Shown here piece by piece: positions 1 to 7,803 of a DNA stretch of 40,994 nt; position 1 is the first letter of the stretch, and each line of letters starts with the position of its first letter. Location of the stretch: IMG/VR virus record IMGVR_UViG_3300004457_000067, positions 1-40,994 of that record; one strand, 5' to 3'. A program made the translations under genes and the position numbers. Source of the DNA: a virus. The notes beneath the pieces are model-generated. The model had not been told where the DNA came from and searched no databases. It saw only the letters and a list, made by a program, of their open reading frames with translations.

Positions 1-547
1 TAGTTGCTTCTTCAACAACTTCTTCTTCTGAGTCTTCGTCGACTTCTTCAGCTTCATCTAGATCGTATTCAACACTCTCTAAATCAAGTTCTTCTTCACC
101 GTCCATATCAAGTTCTGCTTCTTCTTCGTCACCTAACTCAGCTTCTGGTTCATCACCAGCTGCCATTAGTGCATCAAATTCTGCTTTTAATGATTCTAGT
201 TCGTCAGCGATATCTTCGACTTTGTCTTCTAGGTCTTCTTCACCTTCTGACTCGTCTTCGGATTCTTCTTCTGCATCTGCAAAAGGATTTTCGCTTTCGC
301 CTTCGTCGTCCTCTTCGCCGATTTCATCAGCGCGGACTTCGTCTTCGTCTGCTGTAACATCATCAACAAAGTCGTTACTTTGATCGATAACTTCTGTTAC
401 TTCTTCTTCGTCCTCTACTTCATCATCAAGAAGGCTTTCATATTGCTCACGTGCTTTGTCTACGACATACTCGTGTAACAACTCTTCAGCTTTCTCATTT
501 TCTTCAGCAAGGAGAAGTTCTAATATTGATTCTAACTTCTTAGACAT
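1..547 (-). CDS. Acidic prohead core (scaffold) protein, gp67-like, 3' end outside window
   Basis: About 182 codons are visible and the frame stays open to the window edge, so the C terminus is missing. The first ~45 residues are helical and mixed in charge (starts MSKKLESILELLLAEENEKA). The rest is almost entirely Glu/Asp with Ser, Val and Ala. T4 gp67, encoded just after the portal gene, has the same plan of a short helical head and an acidic tail and forms part of the internal scaffold of the prohead. The location two genes after the portal on the same strand supports this. The start is fixed by a perfect Shine-Dalgarno TAAGGAGG a few bases before the ATG. It is much longer than T4 gp67 (80 aa). 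Acidic low-complexity proteins are easily mis-assigned; gp68 or another core protein is possible. Opposite-strand Leu-rich frames here are antisense artefacts. Confidence 0.6.
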   Translation of the reverse strand, partial: MSKKLESILELLLAEENEKAEELLHEYVVDKAREQYESLLDDEVEDEEEVTEVIDQSNDFVDDVTADEDEVRADEIGEEDDEGESENPFADAEEESEDESEGEEDLEDKVEDIADELESLKAEFDALMAAGDEPEAELGDEEEAELDMDGEEELDLESVEYDLDEAEEVDEDSEEEVVEEAT

Positions 548-610
548 TGTGGCCTCCTTAATTGTTTTTAAATACAAATGTGCGCCAACACGATTTGCAT
601 GAATACCATT

Positions 611-618
611 TACTTATA
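611..618 (-). promoter_or_regulatory. Possible late promoter (TATAAGTA) for the prohead core gene
   Basis: TATAAGTA on the minus strand is one base from the T4 late consensus TATAAATA. It lies about 64 bases upstream of the prohead core ATG. It differs at two positions from the GATAAATA form used elsewhere in this window, so the call is weak. Confidence 0.3.
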
Positions 619-651
619 GCATTCCACTGATTATGTGTTATAATGGTGTTT

Positions 652-681
652 TTTTGGTACCAAAACAGTCATATAATGACT
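652..681. repeat. Two adjacent dyad symmetries between the 66-aa gene and the prohead gene
   Basis: A perfect 14-bp palindrome TTTTGGTACCAAAA occupies 652-665. An inverted repeat AGTCAT-ATA-ATGACT follows at 667-681. Read on the minus strand, the second forms a 6-bp hairpin followed by GTTTT, which could act as a weak terminator or attenuator between the 66-aa gene and the prohead gene. The first could be a site for a dimeric DNA-binding protein. Neither role is proven. Confidence 0.4.
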
Positions 682-702
682 TTCTTGGAATCTGTGGGTG
701 TT

Positions 703-903
703 TTAGAGAGCTGGCTCTTCGCCGCCTGCTTTATACATAACTTTTACAAATTTTGTATGTTCTATTTCTTCTGCTCTACTAATTTCTCTAACTTTTCTTA
801 ACTTGTTCAATTCTTTAAGTGTTAATTTAGACTTTCTAGTATCTTCCTCAGAACGCATTGCTTCTTGATCTCTGCTAGGTTCGTAAAATTCATTTATTTT
901 CAT
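703..903 (-). CDS. Small conserved-position protein after the portal gene (66 aa), function unknown
   Basis: A 66-aa, highly charged, probably helical protein rich in Lys, Arg and Glu, with no signal peptide or membrane segment. Its ATG overlaps the portal stop by one base (TAATG), so translation is probably coupled to the portal gene. Its place between portal and prohead core matches the short gp67/gp68 genes of T4, which act in prohead scaffolding. It lacks the acidic tail of gp67, so I do not assign a symbol. The tight overlap with the portal, the charged helical composition and the conserved place in the head cluster support it as a real gene. Confidence 0.65.
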   Translation of the reverse strand: MKINEFYEPSRDQEAMRSEEDTRKSKLTLKELNKLRKVREISRAEEIEHTKFVKVMYKAGGEEPAL

Positions 904-2624
904 TATACTAAACCCTCGCCTTCTGCTGGTGGTACTGTATTATCTATACTAGTATTTATGTCTTCTCCGCCTAATGTAGGATCTTCAAGTCCAGAAAGGT
1001 CCGGTTCTGCATCTAAATCAACTGCTGCATTGGGTTCTGGTCTAATACCGATGTTTTTAAGTGCGGCTGCTTTCTCATTATCTTGATACTTCTGATAATC
1101 ATTCTCTTCACGCCACAGCTCTTCGTTTTGCTTCATTTCGTTGTCGCTTAAACCCATATACTTTTGTAATGCAAAACGCTTACTCATGAATGGTAAGTTA
1201 CCAACTTGATTAAACATCTGAGCACGTTCTGTATTAAGTTGTAATTCTCTGTAACTACTAAAGTTCATTGGCTTGTTAAACAACATTCTAAATGTGCTGT
1301 TATCAATATCTATGCCTTTGTATTTTAGGAACAGTTTAAATTCTCTATCTAAATCTTCTTGTACTTGCTTTTGTAGTCTTTCAACATACTTTGCAAATCT
1401 ATATTCTTGAATGTATGCAACACCTACTTTACCATCGTTGTAAGTAGCACTGCCATCGTCTGGTCCTGTTGGCAAGTAACTAGCAGGAATACGCAAACCA
1501 CGTAATAGTTTGTTATTAAAGTATCTAAGGTCGTCTATTTGTCCTAAGTTTTCACCACCCGGTAGTGTATCAACTTTAGAACCACGTCCGTCTGCTGTTT
1601 GTGCAAAGAAGTAATCTTCTAACATGCTCATTGGATTGTATGCACTGTCTGTTACACTGCTACCGTCGCCCTTGCTGTTAGGTACACGTTTTTGCTGTAC
1701 TTCGTATTTTACACGTTCTAAGTACTGCTGTGCTTTGTGAGCAGGCATATTACCTACGTCAATAAAGAACACACGTCTTTCAGGTGCTCTGTGTACACGA
1801 TAAATGATAATACTGTCTTCTAGCAATTCTTTTTGCTTGAACACTTTGAAAATTGGTTCTAGTATGCTTACACCGAAGGGCCACGAATGGTCCATTCCTT
1901 CTGTTAAACTAACATGCACAACATGTTTAGCATCAACTGGTACGCCTTCGCCTGCACCATCTATTGATCCTGTTAAGTAATTGTTGCTTACTGTATTAGT
2001 AGGACTCATTATGCCTGTTAGGCCTTGTCCACTACCATACGGTCTTGCATGTAGTCCACTTGCGTTTGTGGCTACTTGCTCTGCAAAGTTTGCTTCTAGG
2101 TTTTTGATAAAGTATTGCTCTATCTTTTTGCCTTCACTTTCGTTAACAACAACCTTTTCAATGTTTGCAGGATCAACCCAGTACAATTCGTATGTTTCTG
2201 GATCTCTAATAAAAAACTGATCGCCATACTTACAAACACTACGGAACATTCTAAATGCACGTTTGTGTAACTTGTTAAGTCTAACCCAACTATGTAATGT
2301 TTTATCTATGATTTTTGCTTCTGTATCACTCGGTGACGATAAGAAGTCAATAGTAAACGGTAACCCTGAGTAATCGTTTTCTTGTGTACCAAATTCTGCA
2401 ATAGTATCTAATGCGGCATTTACTTCTAAGTCGCTGTCCATTTGATCGTACTGAACATAACGCATAAGTCTATTAGGACTTCCTGCATATACTTCTGGTA
2501 ACCAACTATTAAATCTGCTTGTTGCGGCTGCACCGAACGAGCCGTCGCCTTTATCAGCACCCGGCTGGATGTTTAAAGGTAATCCTGAATTATCAAAGGG
2601 TGTAAAATGCTTTCGCCAACTCAT
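903..2624 (-). CDS. 20: Portal vertex protein of the head (gp20)
   Basis: A 573-aa protein of the T4 gp20 portal family (T4 gp20 is 524 aa). The dodecameric portal sits at one capsid vertex, nucleates prohead assembly, conducts DNA during packaging and later joins the neck. The sequence has the expected plan: an N-terminal wing (MRYVQYDQMDSDLEVNAALD near residues 54-73), the long central stem and clip region with VDPANIE and VHVSLTEG, then the conserved block GLRIPASYLPTG (about residues 380-391), with an acidic disordered C terminus. A GATAAATA late promoter lies upstream at 2655-2662 and the predicted leader is about 25 bases. The Shine-Dalgarno is weak (GGAC). Downstream genes are overlapping (66-aa protein) or close by (prohead core), as in the T4 head cluster. 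Confidence 0.93.
   Translation of the reverse strand: MSWRKHFTPFDNSGLPLNIQPGADKGDGSFGAAATSRFNSWLPEVYAGSPNRLMRYVQYDQMDSDLEVNAALDTIAEFGTQENDYSGLPFTIDFLSSPSDTEAKIIDKTLHSWVRLNKLHKRAFRMFRSVCKYGDQFFIRDPETYELYWVDPANIEKVVVNESEGKKIEQYFIKNLEANFAEQVATNASGLHARPYGSGQGLTGIMSPTNTVSNNYLTGSIDGAGEGVPVDAKHVVHVSLTEGMDHSWPFGVSILEPIFKVFKQKELLEDSIIIYRVHRAPERRVFFIDVGNMPAHKAQQYLERVKYEVQQKRVPNSKGDGSSVTDSAYNPMSMLEDYFFAQTADGRGSKVDTLPGGENLGQIDDLRYFNNKLLRGLRIPASYLPTGPDDGSATYNDGKVGVAYIQEYRFAKYVERLQKQVQEDLDREFKLFLKYKGIDIDNSTFRMLFNKPMNFSSYRELQLNTERAQMFNQVGNLPFMSKRFALQKYMGLSDNEMKQNEELWREENDYQKYQDNEKAAALKNIGIRPEPNAAVDLDAEPDLSGLEDPTLGGEDINTSIDNTVPPAEGEGLV
953..960 (-). promoter_or_regulatory. Possible internal late promoter (CATAAATA) inside the 3' end of the portal gene
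   Basis: CATAAATAC on the minus strand lies about 50 bases upstream of the 66-aa gene. It differs from the GATAAATA promoters by one base and could supply extra transcription of the prohead genes. It lies in coding sequence, so chance is a real alternative. Confidence 0.3.
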
Positions 2625-2654
2625 ATCTGGTCCATTATTAATCTATTGTAGCAG

Positions 2655-2662
2655 TATTTATC
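2655..2662 (-). promoter_or_regulatory. Late promoter of the portal gene (GATAAATA)
   Basis: GATAAATAC on the minus strand matches the -10 type element recognised by the T4 late sigma gp55. By T4 geometry, transcription would start near 2649, leaving a leader of about 25 bases before the portal ATG. The region 25 bases upstream reads ATTGCATTTT and only weakly resembles the element seen at other promoters here. Confidence 0.7.
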
Positions 2663-2702
2663 AATGATGTCAACGAAAAAATGCAATACAGGCAGTAGCG
2701 TG

Positions 2703-5700
2703 TTAGAAGCTATCTTTGAGATCTGCTGTACTTTGATTGCCTTTTCTGAGTAATCTATTTGTTAGTTCTTGGTTTCTAACCATTTGCTCAAATAGCTCTT
2801 TGTTGTTGTCGTCTTGCGGTAGAGCGTTACCGTTATCATCTGTGTAGCGAGTTTTATCGCTAGGTGTAGTTGGAGTAATAGCATCTATAGCTGGTGCTTT
2901 TGTAGGAGTATTAGCAGGTTGAGACGCTACTGGTTTTATTAATTTTCCACCAACAAATGTGCCACTAGCAGAACCAGATGACATATCCATTTGATCTCGT
3001 TTTGCAACTAGTTCGGCTCGTCTTCTTTCTGCCTTGGCTTTTGGTGACCTGCCTACCTTACTTGTTACTGCCTCTTTGTCTACCTTAGCTGGAGATGCTT
3101 CAAACTCGTCGTCTGAATAATCCATACTAGAGTAGCTAGTTGTTGTTCCTGCTGTTGGTGCTGTTGCTGTTGTTGGTGCTGTTGTTTCTACTTCTGCTTC
3201 TGCGGGATCTTGTTGTATAGGACCAAATGACTTCATTGCAGCCATTTTCATTAAACTAACTAAACTAATCTCTGCCATTGATGCATTTAATGTGTCAATG
3301 CCTTCTGCCATTTTATCAAATTCGCCTGAGATAGCTGCACCATCTAATTGTGTCATTGCATCATTAAATGTTTCTACAGTAGTACCAAACGAATTCATAT
3401 TTGATGTCATTTCGTTTATTGCTGGAGCCGCGGCTCCTATTTTAGCAAGTTTATCAAATGGTGACTCTGATCCAAACAAACTACCTAACCCGTCTAGTAC
3501 TCCGCTAATTAATCCACCTGCACTAAATGCAGCCATACCGGCTGCTAGTGATACCAATGCTGGACCTAGCAGTAATACATTTTTAGGATCAACTTCGTTG
3601 AGCAGTTTAAAGCTGCCCATTAGCTCAACCATTGCTGGTGCCGCTAAACTTACAGCATAAGCAAACGGAACAAGTGCTAAGCCTAATGCACCAATTGCTA
3701 CTGCACCTGTGATTAATAATGGTGATATAGGTGCTATTAACGCTGCCGCTACACCTAATACACCTAATGCTAATGCTCCTGCGCCAACACCTGCCCAATT
3801 AATATCTGCAAATTGCTGGAATGCTTTACCCGCAACAAACATTGCGCCACCTAATGCCGCTAGTACAACTGTACCTAATAATGCTTTAGGGTTACCTAAT
3901 GCTGATAGTCCTTTACCTAAACCTTTTAATGCACCCCCAACCATATCGCCTAAGCCTTTGCCTAGTGATGCACCTGCTTTACCAACTGACTTAGCAAGGT
4001 TAGAAATTACACTGCCGATGCCCTTTGATAAGTTGTTTAACATATCCCCAATTCCTTTGGAAATATTTTTCATGCCTTGACCGATACTTTTTGTGAGGTT
4101 TCCTGCTTTCTTGCCAACTTTATCCATGGCGCCAACATCTGGAGCATCTTTCTTGCCCATTATTTTGTCTTTGAGCCCACCTGCAATTTTTTTAGCGCCG
4201 CCTGTAATTTTGTCTGCTAATCCACTTAACATTTTAGGCATACCAACACCTAGTGCTTTCATAGATACTAATAGAACACCTGCGGCTCCTGCAACTTTAC
4301 CTATTGTGCTTAAAAGTCCACCACCTGTGAATACTTCAGCAAATTCTTTAATTTTGTCACCCAAGTAAGAAAAAGGTGCTACTATTTTATCAAATGTAGG
4401 AGACAATGTTTTGCCTAACCAATCAAATGGCATTCTAACAGCATCGAATAGAGGACTTAGCATATTGCCAAAGAATGAAAACACACCTGAGATTTTATCA
4501 AAGATTCCCCTCATAAAGTTACCAAACGATGTAAACGGTTTTGTTACCATTTCACCGGCTGTGGCTATTCCATCGCCAACTGCTCTGAACGGTGACATAA
4601 CTAAGTCTACTAGTGCTCCGCCAACAGCACCTACCATTTTGAAAACGCCTACTAACAAGTCCCATCCAAACTTTAATGTGGCTGTAACACCTTCTATTAC
4701 ACCACCTATAAATTTAAGAGGCAACATTGCAATTGATACTGCTGTACTTAATATACCAAATACTGTGCTAACACCGGACACAAAACTCTTAATGCCGTCT
4801 ATGAAGTCAGGGATTTTTGAAATCATCCCTGCAATAAACTCTGCCGCTTTGCCTATCATAGGTATTAAGTTTTCACCTAACTTAGCGCCTAATCCTTTGG
4901 CACCTGCTGTTAATCCTTTAACACCGTCACTTGCGTCTGCAAAAGAAGGAAATATCTTTGCAATTGCTGGGAACAGTGCTTCGCTAATTATGTTTTGAGC
5001 GTTTTTAAATGCTAGAGTTAATTCGCCTGTTTTGCCACCAAGTTTACCTAAGTCGCCTACAGCATCACCTAACCCACCCAAGAAGCCAGTCTTTATGCTT
5101 TCAAATGCACCTGTGATTTCCTTCATTATTCTGGCTAATGTGTTAGTACCTGTTTGTACACCTTCCATGCTAAGGCCGTTGCCCATATCTTTTATCTTTT
5201 TAGCAGCTGCTTCAAACTGTATGATAGCCTTTGCCATACTGCCGGCCTGTGCATCACCTGCTCTGTCAAGTAAGAATACTCTTTGTTTTTCTGCTTTACT
5301 GAGATTACCTAATTGAGAAGTCATGTCTAGAGCCATTTGCTCTGCTTCTTCTTGGCTCAGTGTGCCGTTCTTAATTTGTGTTATATAATCATTCATCGGG
5401 CCTGCTAAACTAGGCAATGCTCTAACATATCCTGTCATCTGATCGCTGAAGCCCATAGCACCACTTGCTGCAGCTTCTGTCATTGCTTGAGCAATCTGGC
5501 CGCCTTCTTCGCCGCCCATGGCTCTCATTGTGCTACCGAAGTCTGTTATACCTGCTATAACTTTGCCTCTTAATTCTTTGTCAAACTTTAACAAACTAGA
5601 AGTAAGTACCGGTGTTTGAGTTATTAATTGGTCTGTAAACGCAACTAAGCTATCAACACTCTCGCCTAATACACTTGCATATTTTTGCTGTGTTTTAATA

Positions 5701-6530
5701 CTGCGAGTAATTTGTTTTTGCATTCTTGCTTGGTTCATGCCGTCAAGCACACCCATTTGTTGTCTTTTTGCTAACTCTGCACCCATACGCTCAACACTGT
5801 CGTCTAAGCTCATGCCTAGTTCTACACCGCTATCGGTTGCGTCCATGAATGATTGGGTTAATCCTACAAACGCTTTCTTATTCATTGTTTGCATGATGCC
5901 ACTCATGTTCTTCATGGTGTTAGCTGCATCGATACCCATGCTACTTAATTCTGCCATAGCACCAGAGGCACTCATGCCACCTTGAGCTAAACTATCTCTG
6001 AATCCGCCTCCAACTTTTGTTAGTTCATTTAACTCGCTGCCTAATCCTACAAAAGAATCAACTAATATACCGCCATACAATACAATTGCGGCTGTTGCAC
6101 CTGTGATTAATGATGTAACTGAATTATACATACCAACAAAGACTTTTTCGCCCATTGCGGCGCCTTTGTTAAATCCATCTAATGAACCTGCAGCTTTATT
6201 TGCTGCATCTGAAATTTTTCCTGCAGATGCAGGAGCATTGTTAGCACCTGGTGCGTTACCAGCTGCTGGTTTAGCTTTTTCTTTTTTAAATTCTTTGCCT
6301 AGATCTTCTGTTGCTTTGTGTAGTTCTTTTTGTTGGTCTAATGTTTTTTGTTGGAATTTCTCAGCATCTTTGGCTGCTTCTTTTGCATAGTCAACTAATT
6401 TTTGCAAACTACCAGACCCAATTCCTTTATTTAAGGCCACAAGTTGTGTAAGCATTGCTTGAGCAGTGCTATCGAGTGCGAAATCCGCTATAATTGCTTC
6501 TTCGTTGTTAGGTAATTGTACCCTTGACAT
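2703..6530 (-). CDS. Tail tape measure protein (gp29 functional equivalent)
   Basis: A 1275-aa protein with the hallmarks of a tail-length tape measure. Residues ~60-100 are a Lys/Glu/Gln-rich coiled coil. A long helical body carries many hydrophobic segments, for example around residues 130-165, 560-600, 750-780 and 870-990, rich in Gly, Ala, Leu and Ile. The last ~180 residues are a Pro/Thr/Ser-rich disordered tail. Repeated motifs of the type FDKI-PF-LG occur at residues ~690-750. Tape measures set tail tube length, fill the tube and exit with the DNA. T4 gp29 is 590 aa, so this one is over twice as long. The start has a good Shine-Dalgarno (GAGAGGA) and a GATAAATA late promoter at 6554-6561. 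The gene is divergent from the gp26-like gene; in many phages the tail-assembly chaperones instead sit directly upstream on the same strand. Confidence 0.82.
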   Translation of the reverse strand: MSRVQLPNNEEAIIADFALDSTAQAMLTQLVALNKGIGSGSLQKLVDYAKEAAKDAEKFQQKTLDQQKELHKATEDLGKEFKKEKAKPAAGNAPGANNAPASAGKISDAANKAAGSLDGFNKGAAMGEKVFVGMYNSVTSLITGATAAIVLYGGILVDSFVGLGSELNELTKVGGGFRDSLAQGGMSASGAMAELSSMGIDAANTMKNMSGIMQTMNKKAFVGLTQSFMDATDSGVELGMSLDDSVERMGAELAKRQQMGVLDGMNQARMQKQITRSIKTQQKYASVLGESVDSLVAFTDQLITQTPVLTSSLLKFDKELRGKVIAGITDFGSTMRAMGGEEGGQIAQAMTEAAASGAMGFSDQMTGYVRALPSLAGPMNDYITQIKNGTLSQEEAEQMALDMTSQLGNLSKAEKQRVFLLDRAGDAQAGSMAKAIIQFEAAAKKIKDMGNGLSMEGVQTGTNTLARIMKEITGAFESIKTGFLGGLGDAVGDLGKLGGKTGELTLAFKNAQNIISEALFPAIAKIFPSFADASDGVKGLTAGAKGLGAKLGENLIPMIGKAAEFIAGMISKIPDFIDGIKSFVSGVSTVFGILSTAVSIAMLPLKFIGGVIEGVTATLKFGWDLLVGVFKMVGAVGGALVDLVMSPFRAVGDGIATAGEMVTKPFTSFGNFMRGIFDKISGVFSFFGNMLSPLFDAVRMPFDWLGKTLSPTFDKIVAPFSYLGDKIKEFAEVFTGGGLLSTIGKVAGAAGVLLVSMKALGVGMPKMLSGLADKITGGAKKIAGGLKDKIMGKKDAPDVGAMDKVGKKAGNLTKSIGQGMKNISKGIGDMLNNLSKGIGSVISNLAKSVGKAGASLGKGLGDMVGGALKGLGKGLSALGNPKALLGTVVLAALGGAMFVAGKAFQQFADINWAGVGAGALALGVLGVAAALIAPISPLLITGAVAIGALGLALVPFAYAVSLAAPAMVELMGSFKLLNEVDPKNVLLLGPALVSLAAGMAAFSAGGLISGVLDGLGSLFGSESPFDKLAKIGAAAPAINEMTSNMNSFGTTVETFNDAMTQLDGAAISGEFDKMAEGIDTLNASMAEISLVSLMKMAAMKSFGPIQQDPAEAEVETTAPTTATAPTAGTTTSYSSMDYSDDEFEASPAKVDKEAVTSKVGRSPKAKAERRRAELVAKRDQMDMSSGSASGTFVGGKLIKPVASQPANTPTKAPAIDAITPTTPSDKTRYTDDNGNALPQDDNNKELFEQMVRNQELTNRLLRKGNQSTADLKDSF

Positions 6531-6553
6531 TAAGTATCCTCTCTTACTACATG

Positions 6554-6561
6554 TATTTATC
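6554..6561 (-). promoter_or_regulatory. Late promoter of the tape measure gene, with upstream element
   Basis: GATAAATAC on the minus strand; predicted transcription start near 6548, giving a leader of about 18 bases with a GAGAGGA ribosome site. Exactly 25 bases upstream of the octamer starts TATTAAACCT (6577-6586 on the minus strand), nearly identical to the CATTAAAACT found at the same distance from the promoters at 13612 and 20259. Confidence 0.75.
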
Positions 6562-6625
6562 TGAAAAATTAAAACTAGGTTTAATACCGAATTACCAACA
6601 TTTTATAACCCTACTTAATAATACC

Positions 6626-6633
6626 GATAAATA
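6626..6633 (+). promoter_or_regulatory. Late promoter of the gp26-like gene (GATAAATA)
   Basis: GATAAATATG on the plus strand, divergent from the tape measure promoter 65 bases away. Predicted start is near 6639, leaving a leader of about 50 bases. That leader holds the inverted repeat ATGTAT-TC-ATACAT and an AGGA sequence ahead of the ATG at 6691. Confidence 0.7.
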
Positions 6634-6690
6634 TGTAGTTAAAGAAGTAAGAGTACACAATGTATTCATACATATTTAGGATGATAACAT

Positions 6691-7560
6691 ATGACAAACA
6701 AACACAATCCATTAAGTTCGCATTTTAGAGCACCTAAAATTTTTGTACCTATTCCAAGTGCTGGACAGTTTTATACAGACGAAGTATTAGAGATGCCTGA
6801 AACGCAAGAACTTCCAATTTTTGCTATGACAGCAAAAGACGAAATGATTATGAAAAATCCTGATGCACTACTAAACGGCGAAGCAGTGACCCAGGTAATA
6901 CAAAGTTGCGTACCTAACGTTAAAGATCCAAGATCAATGTTAAGTAGCGATGTTGACGTATTGTTAGTTGCTATTCAAGGTGCAACGTATGGCGATGATG
7001 TAGAAGTAACTGCTGAATGCCCTAACTGTAAAGAAGAACAGCAAGGTGTTGCAAGTGTTGAAACAGCAATAGGAACTATGGGTTCTATTGAGGAAAGATA
7101 TAGTGTCGAGCATAACGGCTTAGAAATTGAGATTCGTCCGTTCACTTATGCAAGTACAATACAAGCAGGTATTACAAATTTTCAAAGTACTAGGAGTTTA
7201 CAAGCATTAGCAGATGTTCCAGATGAAATGGAAAGACTAAGTTTGTTTAATAACAACTTTAAACAGATTGCTGATCTAAACTTTAGTTTAATTGTAGACA
7301 GTATTGCTAGTATTTCTTATACCGACGAAGAAGGTGAAAAACAATCAGTTACAGATAGAAATCATATCAAAGAGTTTTTGGACAATGCAGAACAATCAAT
7401 TGGTAAAAAGATTGAACAAAAAATTACCGAACTAAACAGTATTGGTATTAACCATGAAATGAAACTACAGTGTGAGAAGTGCCTAGACGATGCAGGTGAG
7501 CCATTAGTGTTCGACAGCAAAGTTAACTTTGATCCTGTAAATTTTTTCACAGCTTCCTAG
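6691..7560 (+). CDS. 26: gp26-family baseplate hub / tail assembly protein (T4_baseplate family), zero-frame product
   Basis: A 289-aa protein that reads as the T4 gp26 baseplate-hub family, with the N-terminal FVPIPSAGQFY block and the central LVAIQGATYGD block. Two CxxC pairs, Cys110/Cys113 (ECPNC) and Cys261/Cys264 (CEKC), could form one zinc site. T4 gp26 (208 aa) is needed for hub assembly. From memory it was not placed in the solved T4 baseplate structure, so a chaperone-like role is possible. The zero-frame stop lies just after a run AAATTTTTTC, and the -1 frame is open across it into the next ORF, so two products are likely: this short form and a longer fusion. The gene is divergent from the tape measure gene. 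The start was chosen by homology-like N terminus and an AGGA upstream. Confidence 0.8.
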   Translation: MTNKHNPLSSHFRAPKIFVPIPSAGQFYTDEVLEMPETQELPIFAMTAKDEMIMKNPDALLNGEAVTQVIQSCVPNVKDPRSMLSSDVDVLLVAIQGATYGDDVEVTAECPNCKEEQQGVASVETAIGTMGSIEERYSVEHNGLEIEIRPFTYASTIQAGITNFQSTRSLQALADVPDEMERLSLFNNNFKQIADLNFSLIVDSIASISYTDEEGEKQSVTDRNHIKEFLDNAEQSIGKKIEQKITELNSIGINHEMKLQCEKCLDDAGEPLVFDSKVNFDPVNFFTAS

Positions 7561-7603
7561 CACAGTCTGAACCCGAAGACATAGTGGCGTACCTAGGTAA
7601 GCT
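7539..7603 (+). promoter_or_regulatory. Probable programmed -1 ribosomal frameshift signal
   Basis: Zero-frame codons read AAT TTT TTC, so the heptamer A-AAT-TTT (7539-7545) fits X-XXY-YYZ; the overlapping T-TTT-TTC (7542-7548) also fits. Five bases after the first heptamer begins a 10-bp stem, AGCTTCCTAG (7551-7560) pairing with CTAGG-T-AAGCT (7593-7603) with one bulged T; its loop contains a smaller GTCT/AGAC stem. The zero-frame stop TAG is inside the 5' arm. All three parts of a classical signal are present at standard spacing. Efficiency cannot be told from sequence. Confidence 0.72.
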
Positions 7604-7784
7604 CAAGAATGATCAAATTGCCCTAAACAAAAATATTGCTGAATTAGTAATATACAGTGAAGGTGCAATTTCATGGTCAGAGGCGTGGTTTGTACCCCCA
7701 ATGGATCGCGACCTATTAGTAACAACTCTTAACAAGTATAATCAAGCCAAATCTGGCCAGGCCGGTAACAACGAACTTCTTTAG
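7545..7784 (+). CDS. Frameshift extension of the gp26-like protein
   Basis: The -1 frame contributes 79 residues after slippage, giving a fusion of about 364 aa. The segment begins FHSFLAQSEPEDIVAYLG and continues into a helical region with ISWSEAWF and a short polar tail. No ATG exists in its 5' part. The only candidate independent start is the GTG at 7584, which has no convincing ribosome site. The frame is already open from 7533, inside the gp26 gene, and the sequence around the junction is protein-like on both sides. This is the arrangement of lambda G/GT, in which -1 frameshifting makes the tail-assembly chaperone carrying the tape-measure-binding T domain. By analogy the extension may bind the tape measure or hub. 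The analogy is inference. Confidence 0.7.
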   Translation, partial: FHSFLAQSEPEDIVAYLGKLKNDQIALNKNIAELVIYSEGAISWSEAWFVPPMDRDLLVTTLNKYNQAKSGQAGNNELL

Positions 7785-7801
7785 GTCCGTCCGCGCCTAA
7801 A
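7780..7801. terminator. Weak hairpin between convergent gp26 and lipoprotein genes
   Basis: TTTAGG (7780-7785) pairs with CCTAAA (7796-7801) around a GC-rich loop; on the plus strand AATTTATAT follows. It lies in the 20-base gap between two convergent genes and includes the gp26-extension stop. It could end both transcripts, but the stem is short. Confidence 0.3.
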
Positions 7802-7803
7802 AT

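Noticed and set aside
4-357. Leu/Arg-rich plus-strand reading frame at the window start
   Set aside because: It is the antisense of the acidic prohead core frame (Glu/Asp codons read backwards give Leu, Ser and Arg) and has no ribosome site.
6660-6725. Possible 21-codon leader peptide overlapping the gp26 start
   Set aside because: It has no clear ribosome site and no recognisable regulatory pattern; chance is sufficient.
7584-7784. Independent gene starting at GTG 7584
   Set aside because: No ribosome site before the GTG, and the frame is open upstream into the gp26 slippery site; a frameshift extension explains it better.
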